A stretch of DNA of 64,000 nt from Gammaproteobacteria bacterium (GTDB taxonomy: Bacteria > Pseudomonadota > Gammaproteobacteria > Eutrophobiales > Eutrophobiaceae): NCBI GenBank assembly GCA_026710545.1, contig JAPOQU010000124.1:124001-188000 (forward strand), read 5' to 3'. The position numbers were made by a program, and so were the translations under genes. The notes below the pieces were generated by a model. It saw nothing but the letters and a program-made list of their open reading frames with translations, made no database searches and was not told where the DNA came from. This document shows, piece by piece, positions 38,007 through 46,411 of this stretch. Position 1 is the first letter of the stretch; the number at the start of each line of letters is the position of its first letter.

Positions 38007-40280
38007 ATGACTGAAACTTCAGCAACAACAGTTCATGACAACAGGAATGGCAGGCCGCCAATCAATGAGCTGGAGCTTCATACTGAGACTGTGGAGACGA
38101 TTGATCCGGTCACGTTTGAGGTTATCAAAAACAATTTGTGGAACATTAACATCGAACATGGCACGACGCTGATTCGTACTTCAGGATCATTGATTGTTGC
38201 CCATGGCCGCGATCTCAACCCCTGCATCCTTACCGAAGATGTCGAATACGTCTTTGCCGGACCGTACGTCCAGATTATTACCTCTGCCGCGGATCTGGCC
38301 ACCAGGTGGGTGATGGAGAATCTGGCCGGGAATCCGGGAATTCGGGAAGGCGATATGTTTCTCACCAATGATCCCTGGATTGGCGCAACACACCAGATGG
38401 ATGTGACCCTGATTTGCCCTGTTTTCGTAGACGGAAAGGTCTTTTGCTGGACCGTGAATACAATGCATCAGAATGACGTCGGTGGCGTGACACCGGGCGG
38501 TATGAGCCCGGAAGCAAGGGACTCCTTCCATGAACCGGTGCGAATATCGCCTGTCCGGATTGTCGAACAGGGTCGTCTGCGCGAGGACCTCGAAGAGATG
38601 TATCTCCGGCAATCCCGCCTGCCTGGCATGCTCGGACTCGATTTGCGGGCTGCTGTCTCGGGCAACCTGGTGGCACAAAAGCGGATCCTGGAGTTGGTCG
38701 ACCGTTACGGTGCCGCTGTCGTCAAAGGTGTAATGCGGCGGGTTATCGACCACGCCGAGAAGACATTTGTCAACCGCCTGTTGAAACTACCTGACGGTAC
38801 CTGGCGCGCAAGGGGTTATCTGGAACAGGCGCTGCCAGGCGATCGCGGCATCTACCCGCTGGTACTGACGATGCGCAAGTCAGGGTCGAACCTGGTGTTT
38901 GAAACCGAAGGCACCCATGACCAGGTTGGCTGTCTGAATTCCAGCTTTGCCGGCTGGCGTGCGGGTGTGATCAACGCAGTAACAAATGCCTTGCTGCATG
39001 ATCTCCAGTGTGCGTTGGGAGGACCGTTGCGGCGTATTGATTTCAATGCGCCAACAGGATCCCTGTGCACGGCAGAGTTTCCCGGAGCGGTAGCCAACAG
39101 CACCAACTTCGTCATCATGCTGACAGTCTCGTTGGCGGCACAGGTTCTCGGCAAGATGATGATCAGCGATGAGAGCCAGCGAGCAAGTATATGCGCCTCG
39201 GGCGGATCCAGTAATGCGCCAATCAGCGGGATGTCGGGCATTAATCAGCGGGGAGAACCATGGGGCGGGTTACACATGGAGATCCCGGCTGGTGCCCTGG
39301 GCGGCTTCGCACTTAATGACGGCATTCCCACCGGCGGAACTCTCTGGTCTTACGGCACACGGATGCCCGATGCAGAAACAGAAGAACAGGATCGGCCTAT
39401 TCTGTTTCTCTACAGAAACGAGCTGGAGGATTCGGGTGGTGCGGGACGTTGGGCGCGGGGTGTCGGACCGGTTGCAGCGCAGGTCACCCACGGTGCTGAC
39501 GAGATCCGGCACGATGTGTCTGCCTGTGGATTTGCTGCGCCGACCTCGGGAGGCCTCTTTGGAGGTTATCCTGGCGCCGCGAACCTTATTGTCGAAAAAC
39601 GCAACAGTAATGTGCGCGACCTCTTTGCGAATGGCGTCATCCCCGATTCTTTAGAGAGTCTGGATGGTGACCTTACGACCGTACAACCGAAGATGAATAA
39701 CCTGCGTCAAGGGCCGACAGACGTGCATGAGTTCAGGCTCAGTGCCGGGGGCGGTTATGGTGATCCGCTGCTTCGGGAACCTCAACGGGTGCAGGAAGAT
39801 GTCGAGTTGGGCTATGTCAGCCGTGAGGCGGCAGCTGAAATGTATGGCGTTGTGCTCGATAACGACAACAAAGTGGAGAGAGCAAAGACGGATGCCCGCC
39901 GTTTACAAATGCGCACGGAGCGAATTGGCAGACCGCCGCCCAGGGCAATAGAGGAAAGCGACGGATACAGGGTTTCCGAATACCTCATTCTGAAACCGGA
40001 TGCAGAAGTACAGGGAACAGATAAAGATGATGCCAAGATGCACTGTCGAATGTGTGACAGCGTCATCTGCGGCATAACTGAAAACTATAAGGATGCCGCG
40101 GTGTATTGTCGTTTGCCGATATCCGCCGCTGGATCCCTGATGAATGATCCGGGCCTGTATATCGACGCCGGTATCGAACTTCGCCAGTTTGTCTGCCCCG
40201 GTTGTGGCACGTTGCTGGAGACGGAAATTGCCTGTGAGTTCGATACGGTTTTGCGGGACATAGAACTCTTGTCTTTATGA
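38007..40280 (+). CDS. HyuB-type subunit fused to an acetone-carboxylase-gamma-like zinc domain
   Basis: A 757-residue protein. Residues 30 to about 600 are a HyuB/oxoprolinase-beta domain (DPVTFEVIKNNLW opening, FLTNDPWIGATHQMDV, GGGYGDPL near the end). The last 85 residues resemble the small gamma subunit of acetone carboxylase, with a C680-x2-C683 pair and a C730-P-G-C733 pair likely to bind zinc. In known acetone and acetophenone carboxylases that domain is a separate polypeptide. The fusion supports ATP-dependent, biotin-independent carboxylation of a ketone, though ring opening of a lactam cannot be excluded. The ATG has AGGT upstream; the stop overlaps the next hydrolase start (ATGA). 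Confidence 0.85.
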   Translation: MTETSATTVHDNRNGRPPINELELHTETVETIDPVTFEVIKNNLWNINIEHGTTLIRTSGSLIVAHGRDLNPCILTEDVEYVFAGPYVQIITSAADLATRWVMENLAGNPGIREGDMFLTNDPWIGATHQMDVTLICPVFVDGKVFCWTVNTMHQNDVGGVTPGGMSPEARDSFHEPVRISPVRIVEQGRLREDLEEMYLRQSRLPGMLGLDLRAAVSGNLVAQKRILELVDRYGAAVVKGVMRRVIDHAEKTFVNRLLKLPDGTWRARGYLEQALPGDRGIYPLVLTMRKSGSNLVFETEGTHDQVGCLNSSFAGWRAGVINAVTNALLHDLQCALGGPLRRIDFNAPTGSLCTAEFPGAVANSTNFVIMLTVSLAAQVLGKMMISDESQRASICASGGSSNAPISGMSGINQRGEPWGGLHMEIPAGALGGFALNDGIPTGGTLWSYGTRMPDAETEEQDRPILFLYRNELEDSGGAGRWARGVGPVAAQVTHGADEIRHDVSACGFAAPTSGGLFGGYPGAANLIVEKRNSNVRDLFANGVIPDSLESLDGDLTTVQPKMNNLRQGPTDVHEFRLSAGGGYGDPLLREPQRVQEDVELGYVSREAAAEMYGVVLDNDNKVERAKTDARRLQMRTERIGRPPPRAIEESDGYRVSEYLILKPDAEVQGTDKDDAKMHCRMCDSVICGITENYKDAAVYCRLPISAAGSLMNDPGLYIDAGIELRQFVCPGCGTLLETEIACEFDTVLRDIELLSL

Positions 40281-41113
40281 ACGAAGCAGGAGCCAGCGCT
40301 TTCGGGGAACAACGGTTATGTGAAACTTCCCGCGGAACCATCGCGGTACGTGTTACGGGTAGCGGACCTGGACTCCTTCAAATTCACGGTGTCGGAACCG
40401 GACAGCGGAACTTCGATCTCCTGACGCCGCTGCTTACACCGTACTTCGAAGTTTTCGATCTCGACCTGCCGGGATATGGAGACAGTTCGCCGGCACAACA
40501 TGCCCGCGACCCGGGTAGTTACGCGGCAGACGCCGCAGCGGTAATAGAAGCAATTGATTGCGGCCCGATGCATGTGCATGGCACGTCCATGGGCGGACGA
40601 ATCGCACTGGCGCTTGCTGCAGAATATCCAAGCCTCGTCCAACGCCTGATTGTTTCACTGGCAATCGCGCGTCTCGATCGCGCAGCACTGGTGATGCGCC
40701 GGACGTGGATAACTGCAGCACGTAATGGCGCCGAGTCGTTTATGGAACTGGTCATGCTTCAGGGCTTTTCCAGAGCATTCTGGGATCGTGATGATACAGA
40801 ACAGGTGATGGCAGCATTCGAACGATCCTTTCAACCCGGTTCACTCGATAGCTTTGGGAAAGATGTCAAGGGCACCTCGCAAGGGGGGGATTTGAGCGAT
40901 GTCCTGCCTGGAATTAAAGCAGAAACATTATTGCTCGGCGCTGACGAAGATATTATGAACCCGGTGAGACCCAGCGCGAGCGGTGTTGGTTTCGAACAAA
41001 TGCTGGACATGATTCCCAGTGCGGAGTGCCGTGTGTTGGCTGGCGGGCATTTCCTGCTCTACGAACAACCTGCACTCGTTGCACATGAGATGATCGAATA
41101 TCTTCTGCGCTGA
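40277..41113 (+). CDS. Alpha/beta hydrolase (paralogue 2)
   Basis: A 278-residue hydrolase with QIHGVGTG, the nucleophile elbow HGTSMGG (Ser104), an LLGADEDIM acid loop and His258 (GGHF). It shares its distinctive motifs (RNFDLLTP, DLPGYG, QGFSR-x-FWDR) with the hydrolase at 24475-25299 and is evidently a duplicate or shared ancestor. Translation is coupled to the HyuB-gamma gene, so its substrate is probably the product of that enzyme, for example hydrolysis of a beta-keto or lactone intermediate. No export signal. Confidence 0.85.
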   Translation: MNEAGASAFGEQRLCETSRGTIAVRVTGSGPGLLQIHGVGTGQRNFDLLTPLLTPYFEVFDLDLPGYGDSSPAQHARDPGSYAADAAAVIEAIDCGPMHVHGTSMGGRIALALAAEYPSLVQRLIVSLAIARLDRAALVMRRTWITAARNGAESFMELVMLQGFSRAFWDRDDTEQVMAAFERSFQPGSLDSFGKDVKGTSQGGDLSDVLPGIKAETLLLGADEDIMNPVRPSASGVGFEQMLDMIPSAECRVLAGGHFLLYEQPALVAHEMIEYLLR

Positions 41114-41198
41114 AGTGAAGGCTTATAACGGGTATTTGTCCCGTTATGCATTCTCAACGTCTGCAAAGTCCTCCCAGCATCCTGTCAGGATAAAAAGA

Positions 41199-42452
41199 AT
41201 GAAACTAAAAAGCAGGTTTTTTACCATTCTTGGTCCCGGGTTATTGATGGCTGCAGCGTCCATCGGGGTATCCCACCTGGTGCAGTCTACCCGCGCCGGC
41301 GCCCTGCACGGGATGGACCTGTTGCTGTTCATCCTGCTGGCCTTTGTCATGAAGTACCCGACTTTCCGTTTCGGGCATGAGTACGCCCATGCGACCGGGC
41401 AGCATCTGCTCACCGGTTTCCGCCGCCAGGGAACCTGGGCGGTACTGCTATGCGGTATGATCATATTCTGCATGATGTTTACCGGGTTTGCGGCAGTCCT
41501 GCTGGTTACATCCGGGCTGGCTGTCATCAGCTTCGGCCCGGACCTGCCAATCGGCCTGGTCGCTGCCTGTCTCTGTGTTTTTTCCGGTACCTGCCTGGTG
41601 GTAGGGCAATATCGCTGGATGGACGGTGTCATCAAGGTGTTATTAATCGCCCTGTTGCTTTCGACGCTTGTTGCAACGGCATTATCCGTTCCCCTGATCG
41701 AATGGCAGCAAGCCGACATCCTCACCCCTGATATAGCAAACAGGGCGTCACTGCTGTTCCTGGCCGCCTTGATCGGGTTTATGCCGGCGCCGTTTGAGAC
41801 CTGTCTCTGGCAGTCTTTGTGGGTGCTGGAAAAGGACAAGCAGGACAGTCTGTCAGGTGACGAGGTAAGGATGGACTTCCATGTCGGCTATTTCTCAACC
41901 CTGTTGACGGCAGTGTGTTTCCTCATGCTGGGGGCTGCCGTAATGCATGGCTCCGGCTTGCAGTTCTCGTCCAGTTCGGCAGGGTTTGCAGCCCAGCTTA
42001 TCAACATCTATACATCGCTGCTGGGCCAGTGGACCCAGCCTGTCATTGCCGTTGCCGCCTTTGCCGTCATGCTGTCAACCGTGCTGGTGATCCATGACGG
42101 CTACCCGCGTACCGTCTGTGCCCTGGTCGACTGTTTCCGAAAAGAGAAATTACCGGAAAAACAGTGGTTCAGGATCTACTTTGCCGCGATCCTGGCTATG
42201 GTCCTGGTTTCCCTTCCCGTCATCATGTATTTTACCCGGTCATTCAAGACCCTGATAGATATCGCTACTACCCTGGCATTTCTCACCGCCCCCGTGCTTG
42301 CCTGGCTGATCCACCGGGCCATGCATTCGGAGGACGTGCCTGCAGCAATGAAACCGGGGCCGGGCCTGACCCGTTACAGCGTAGCCTGCATCTGGGCGCT
42401 GGCATTGTTTGCGGTTTTTTACCTGGTGTTGATTATAGGGGGACGGATTTAA
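41199..42452 (+). CDS. Nramp-fold membrane transporter lacking metal-site motifs
   Basis: A 417-residue membrane protein with about 11 hydrophobic segments. It begins MKLKSRFFTILGPGLLMAAA, the Nramp-family opening, but the first-helix metal motif (DPGN in true Nramps) is replaced by SIGVSHLVQSTRAG, and the sixth-helix MPH is replaced by MPAPFET. This matches the Nramp-related proteins annotated as divalent metal transporters whose substrate is unproven. The ATG at 41199 is chosen over the upstream frame start at 41115 because it has AGGA nearby and starts just before the first helix. The last codons and stop overlap a repeat half-copy. The catabolic context suggests an organic substrate. Confidence 0.8.
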   Translation: MKLKSRFFTILGPGLLMAAASIGVSHLVQSTRAGALHGMDLLLFILLAFVMKYPTFRFGHEYAHATGQHLLTGFRRQGTWAVLLCGMIIFCMMFTGFAAVLLVTSGLAVISFGPDLPIGLVAACLCVFSGTCLVVGQYRWMDGVIKVLLIALLLSTLVATALSVPLIEWQQADILTPDIANRASLLFLAALIGFMPAPFETCLWQSLWVLEKDKQDSLSGDEVRMDFHVGYFSTLLTAVCFLMLGAAVMHGSGLQFSSSSAGFAAQLINIYTSLLGQWTQPVIAVAAFAVMLSTVLVIHDGYPRTVCALVDCFRKEKLPEKQWFRIYFAAILAMVLVSLPVIMYFTRSFKTLIDIATTLAFLTAPVLAWLIHRAMHSEDVPAAMKPGPGLTRYSVACIWALALFAVFYLVLIIGGRI

Positions 42453-42490
42453 CTACCAACACAGGGGGACAGATTTAAATCTGTCCCCTG
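42437..42490. repeat. REP-like palindrome with an adjacent half copy
   Basis: A near-perfect palindrome at 42462-42490 centres on GACAGATTTAAATCTGTC flanked by G4-5 and C4; one G is unpaired. A half copy (42437-42452) differs at two positions of the shared 17 and contains the TAA stop of the Nramp-like gene. Palindromes ending in GGGGACAG are, from general knowledge, common dispersed repeats in proteobacteria; no transposase is present here. Confidence 0.75.
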
Positions 42491-42502
42491 TTCTACCGCG
42501 TA

Positions 42503-44053
42503 ATGACAAAAATCGTAGCAGATATCATTATTGCCAATGCGGAGCGCACACCGCACGACCTGGCTATAGTTGACCAGGGCAGGAAATATACCTTCCTGCA
42601 ACATGCGAACCGGGTCCGGCGACTGGCCGGCGCACTGATGCAATCTGGTTGCCGGCGCCGGGACAGGGTTTCCGTCCTGTCCCGGAACTGTGCTGAATAC
42701 CTGGAAATATACGGCGCCTGCGAACTGGGGGGATTTATTGCTGCGCCGGTAAACTATCGCCTTACTGCTCCTGAGATCAACTATATTGTCGGCAACACCA
42801 CACCGTCCGTATTGTTCTATAGCGTGGAATTTCTGTCCGTTGTCAGTGAGATACGGTCTGCCGGCACATTATACATACAGATTGAGCGGGGAGATTTGCC
42901 GGAATGGGCTGTTTCCTATGCGGATTTCATCGAAGCTGGCGGGGTCGAAACACTGAACACGTTACCGGCGCCCGCGGCTCCCGTATATATCGTTCACACC
43001 AGCGGCACTACGGGCAATCCCAAGGGCGCCGTGTTGAGCCAGTCCGCACAGTACGGGACCGCACGGGTCATCAGTGATGCGGCGGAGATTACCCGGCATG
43101 ACCGGTTCCTGCTGGTCCAGCCCCTGTTTCATGTCGGCGCCAAATTCCTGCAGCTTGCCCATCACCTGCAGGGTGCGGCAATTTACATTCAACGGGAGTT
43201 TAATCCGCAGGTAGTCTGGAATACCTTGCAAACAGAGCGGATCACCACCTTGCAACTGGTGCCGACCATGATAGAAATGCTGCTTGCCGATGAATACGCA
43301 GAGGTCCGCGAACCGGCCCGGGTGAAAACCATCTTCTACTCCACCGCGCCGATACGGGAGACATTGTTGAGAAAGGCATTGAGCGTATTCGGCCCGGTTT
43401 TTATCCAGCAATACGGTTCCACGGAAGGCAGTTCCATTTCGAACCTGACGAAATCACAGCACCAGCCGGACGGGACTGCCGCCCAGCAGCGCCGGTTATT
43501 GTCGGCCGGCCAGGCCTGTGACGGGGTTGAGATAAAAATCGTCAAGTCCGACGGGGCTGTTGCAGGCGCCGGCGAACCGGGAGAGATCGTCGTGCGCCAC
43601 CCGGATATCATGCAGGAATACTGGAATGATCCGGCCGCGACCGGCGAGGCCATAAGCGCCGGCTGGTTGAACATGGGGGATATCGGTTACCTTGATGAGG
43701 ATGGCTATTTGTTCATCGTTGACCGGAAAAAGGACATGATCATATCGGGCGGTGAAAATATCTATCCCCGGGAAGTTGAAATCGCGCTGGAGCAACACCC
43801 GGCAGTCGGACAATGCGCCGTGATCGGCATTCCCGATGAGCGCTGGGGCGAGGCCGTCTGCGCGTTCGTGGTCCTGTCCGCCGACTGTACGGTGACCGAA
43901 CTGACAGAGCATTGCCGGACATCAATCGCCAGCTACAAGAAACCGAAACAAATCCGCTTCGTGGAGGAACTGCCCCGCCTTGCAACAGGCAAGGTCGACA
44001 AGGTCAGCCTGCGCGCACCGTACTGGCAGGGCCGGCAATCAAGAATAATCTGA
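42503..44053 (+). CDS. AMP-forming acyl-CoA synthetase (ligase 1)
   Basis: ANL-superfamily ligase, 516 residues, activating a carboxylic acid to its CoA thioester through an acyl-adenylate. The phosphate loop is TSGTTGNPKG, the later A5 motif is QYGSTEG, the A7-A8 region is GWLNMGDIGYLDEDGYLFIVDRKKDMIISGGENIYP, and the C-terminal catalytic Lys is in LPRLATGKVDK. The acyl chain cannot be told from sequence. It converges with the minus-strand SDR and follows the REP-like palindrome, with only a weak ribosome-binding site. It may activate the carboxylate produced by the HyuA/HyuB route. Confidence 0.9.
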   Translation: MTKIVADIIIANAERTPHDLAIVDQGRKYTFLQHANRVRRLAGALMQSGCRRRDRVSVLSRNCAEYLEIYGACELGGFIAAPVNYRLTAPEINYIVGNTTPSVLFYSVEFLSVVSEIRSAGTLYIQIERGDLPEWAVSYADFIEAGGVETLNTLPAPAAPVYIVHTSGTTGNPKGAVLSQSAQYGTARVISDAAEITRHDRFLLVQPLFHVGAKFLQLAHHLQGAAIYIQREFNPQVVWNTLQTERITTLQLVPTMIEMLLADEYAEVREPARVKTIFYSTAPIRETLLRKALSVFGPVFIQQYGSTEGSSISNLTKSQHQPDGTAAQQRRLLSAGQACDGVEIKIVKSDGAVAGAGEPGEIVVRHPDIMQEYWNDPAATGEAISAGWLNMGDIGYLDEDGYLFIVDRKKDMIISGGENIYPREVEIALEQHPAVGQCAVIGIPDERWGEAVCAFVVLSADCTVTELTEHCRTSIASYKKPKQIRFVEELPRLATGKVDKVSLRAPYWQGRQSRII

Positions 44054-44072
44054 TCCGGGAGAGGCAGGCGTA

Positions 44073-44804
44073 TCAAAGAGCCAGCGACCCCAGGCTGGCG
44101 CCGCCGCAGATGTACCAGGTCTGGCCGGTGATAAATCCGCTGTCTTCCTCGCATAAAAATTTGACTACGCGGCCGATGTCTTCCGCTGTTCCCAGGCGCT
44201 TGACCGGGACGCTTTGCGCTATTCTGGATTTCTGTTCGCTTTCTTCCGGGACCAGTTCGTGAAACATGTCCGTCACGATGGGACCTGGAGCGACACAGTT
44301 TACTGTGATCCCGTCTTTTGCCAGTTCCAGCGCCCAGGTGCGGGTAATACCGATCTGACCAGCCTTGGTTGCTGCGTAATTCGTCCTGGTGACGAGGCCC
44401 AGTACGCCACGGGATGATATGAGGATGATCCGGCCGTACTGCGCGCTGCGCATGGCAGGAATAAATTGTTGCGCGAGCGTGATAGCGCTGCCCAGGTGCA
44501 GTTGGGTCAGGTAGTCCAGGTCTTCCAGTTTCACGTCTTCCAGTAAATCCGGACGGATCACGCCGGCGTTGTGAACAAAGTCCGATACCGCATGTTTTTC
44601 CGCTATCTCCATCCCGACTTGCAATGTTGCCTGCGGGTCCGCGAGATCGGCAGTGTAGTTGACCAGGCGTTCGTGAGAGAATTCAGGGGTCTGCCGGGAG
44701 ATATTGACCACCAGGTAACCGCTGTCAAGAAATCGCCGGGTAATATCGGCGCCTATACCCCTGTTGCCGCCCGTGATGACTACCACTTTATTGTTATCTG
44801 TCAT
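44073..44804 (-). CDS. Short-chain dehydrogenase/reductase (FabG-like)
   Basis: A 243-residue NAD(P)-dependent SDR. The cofactor motif is TGGNRGIG (residues 11-18), the NAG-like motif is HNAGV, and catalysis uses a Ser in ILISSRG with Tyr143 and Lys147 (NYAATKAG). GGAGGAG stands eight bases before the ATG. Last gene of the minus-strand aromatic-acid operon, so it probably oxidises a hydroxyacyl-CoA or reduces a ketone in that route. Confidence 0.9.
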   Translation of the reverse strand: MTDNNKVVVITGGNRGIGADITRRFLDSGYLVVNISRQTPEFSHERLVNYTADLADPQATLQVGMEIAEKHAVSDFVHNAGVIRPDLLEDVKLEDLDYLTQLHLGSAITLAQQFIPAMRSAQYGRIILISSRGVLGLVTRTNYAATKAGQIGITRTWALELAKDGITVNCVAPGPIVTDMFHELVPEESEQKSRIAQSVPVKRLGTAEDIGRVVKFLCEEDSGFITGQTWYICGGASLGSLAL

Positions 44805-44807
44805 AAT

Positions 44808-45248
44808 CTACTCCTCCAGGAGTTTACTGTATTCAGCAGCCGGATCCGTACCCGGCGGTCCTGCAAGGAAAACGGTCTGGCCGGACTTGTCCGGCATGCC
44901 CGTAACCTGCACCCTGCTCCCCGTATGTAATGATGCTGCAACCAGGTATCCGATCAAAACCGGTCCGCAATCCAGTTTAATCATGCCAACGTGAAAAGGT
45001 AATATACCCTTGAAAAACCGGTTGGTGCTGGCATGGGTTGTGGTCCAGGAAAGCACTTCGCCCATAGGGCTGACCTGCTCCCACGGCAATTCGTCAGCCA
45101 GGCAATGACTGCAGAATTCCTGTGGCGGATACTGGACTGTGCCACATCCTGAACAGACCTGCAGCCTGAACAGGCCTGCAGCAGCGGCCTCGTTAACCTG
45201 TTGCCAGAGGCGGGAACGCGACGCCGGCGGCATCAATTGCCCTGTCAT
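44808..45248 (-). CDS. DUF35 OB-fold/zinc-ribbon protein
   Basis: A 146-residue acyl-CoA-binding partner protein. The rubredoxin-like zinc ribbon is C32-x2-C35 and C46-x2-C49 (CSGCG and CSHC), followed by the OB-fold (GEVLSWTTTHAS, PFHVGMIKLDCGPVLIGYLV). DUF35 proteins pair with thiolase-like proteins, for example ChsH2 with Ltp2 in steroid side-chain retro-aldol cleavage. The ATG at 45248 overlaps the stop of the thiolase-like gene (ATGA) and has GGGGAGG upstream, so the longer frame to 45284 is rejected. Confidence 0.9.
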   Translation of the reverse strand: MTGQLMPPASRSRLWQQVNEAAAAGLFRLQVCSGCGTVQYPPQEFCSHCLADELPWEQVSPMGEVLSWTTTHASTNRFFKGILPFHVGMIKLDCGPVLIGYLVAASLHTGSRVQVTGMPDKSGQTVFLAGPPGTDPAAEYSKLLEE

Positions 45249-46411
45249 TCGCCTCCCCTCCCCAGGATTACCGCACTGGTACATAAACAGCGGTCATAAT
45301 TGACCATGCCGTAACCGCTCGCCATACCCGCCCGCGCGTCGGCAACCTGGTTGGACAAGGCGGTTTCGGTCAATTGCCGGATCGCTTCGACCGTACCCAG
45401 GAAACCGCCGGCAGCGCCGGCCTGTCCGGCGGACAGTTGGCCGCCGCAAGTATTATGGGGCAGACCGCCGCCGTTCCAGGTCAACGGGCGGGTGCGGACA
45501 AATTCGGCTGCTCCGCCCTTTTCACAAAAGCCCAGGTCTTCCATCTGAACCATGGATATCACCGGGTAGTCATCGTAGGTCTGCAGAAAATCCATGTCGC
45601 CAGGCCCGAGTTCAGCCTGCTCATACATCTGGTCGCGATACAGGCTCCAACCGGCGCGAAAATGCACGTCGTCATCCGGCCAGGCATTATGCCGCTCTCC
45701 CGCAGCCAGGATCCTGGCGTAAGGCAGGCCGAGCGACTCGGCCCGGGCAACCGTCATGACCAGGAAACCTTCAGCCCCGGCGACCGGCATGACACAATCG
45801 AACAGGTGCAGGGGTTCGCTGATGGGACGGGCAGCCAGGTAGTCTTGCATCGACAGCGGTTTGTTGAAAACAGCGGTACCCGCGGCCAGGGCATTCTCCC
45901 TCTGGGCGATGCAGACGCGGCCGAAATCTTCCCGCTCCGCCCCGTATTTCTCCATGTAGTTGCGGGTAATCATGGCGAAGACGGTGTTCGGTCCGCCTGC
46001 CCCGTAAGGGAACACGGCATCGGTTGAAAACCTGCTGAAGTTCTCGACCAGGTCCGCGAAGGTATCGGCTGAAGCCGTATCGGCGCCGATACAGGCGACG
46101 ATTTCAGCATCGCCGGCCTGGACTGCACGGGCCGCACGCCGGACGGCTACCGGGCCGCTGGCGCCTCCCATCGGGATCTGTTCCAGCCAGCCGGGCGAGA
46201 TATCGAGGTATTCGGTCATGCTGACAACGCTGTCGGGCACCAGGGTGAAGCTGGCTATGGCAAGACCGTCAATGTCATGTTTTTGCAGTCCCGCCCGGTC
46301 CAGCATCCGGGCGAATGCAGTTCCGGTGAACCAGGCCGCGCTGCGCTCGCTGCGCCGTTCGTACGGCAGGCTGACCGGGGCGACGAGCGCAATATCATTG
46401 TAAGGCTGCAT
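45245..46411 (-). CDS. Thiolase-like protein lacking the catalytic Cys (probable retro-aldolase or lipid-transfer type)
   Basis: A 388-residue thiolase-fold protein. Where thiolases have N-x-C-A-S-G with the nucleophilic Cys, it reads MGGASG; where they have G-H-P near the C-terminus it reads SAGQAGAAGG, so the usual Cys and His are both missing. A late Cys (NTCGGQ) is present in the position of the NxxGG motif. Ltp2-type proteins that lack the nucleophile act as aldolases together with a DUF35 protein, and here the DUF35 gene overlaps this one. The start MQPYNDIALV at 46411 is chosen over the longer frame because it overlaps the upstream ligase stop by 17 bases. Confidence 0.82.
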   Translation of the reverse strand: MQPYNDIALVAPVSLPYERRSERSAAWFTGTAFARMLDRAGLQKHDIDGLAIASFTLVPDSVVSMTEYLDISPGWLEQIPMGGASGPVAVRRAARAVQAGDAEIVACIGADTASADTFADLVENFSRFSTDAVFPYGAGGPNTVFAMITRNYMEKYGAEREDFGRVCIAQRENALAAGTAVFNKPLSMQDYLAARPISEPLHLFDCVMPVAGAEGFLVMTVARAESLGLPYARILAAGERHNAWPDDDVHFRAGWSLYRDQMYEQAELGPGDMDFLQTYDDYPVISMVQMEDLGFCEKGGAAEFVRTRPLTWNGGGLPHNTCGGQLSAGQAGAAGGFLGTVEAIRQLTETALSNQVADARAGMASGYGMVNYDRCLCTSAVILGRGGE

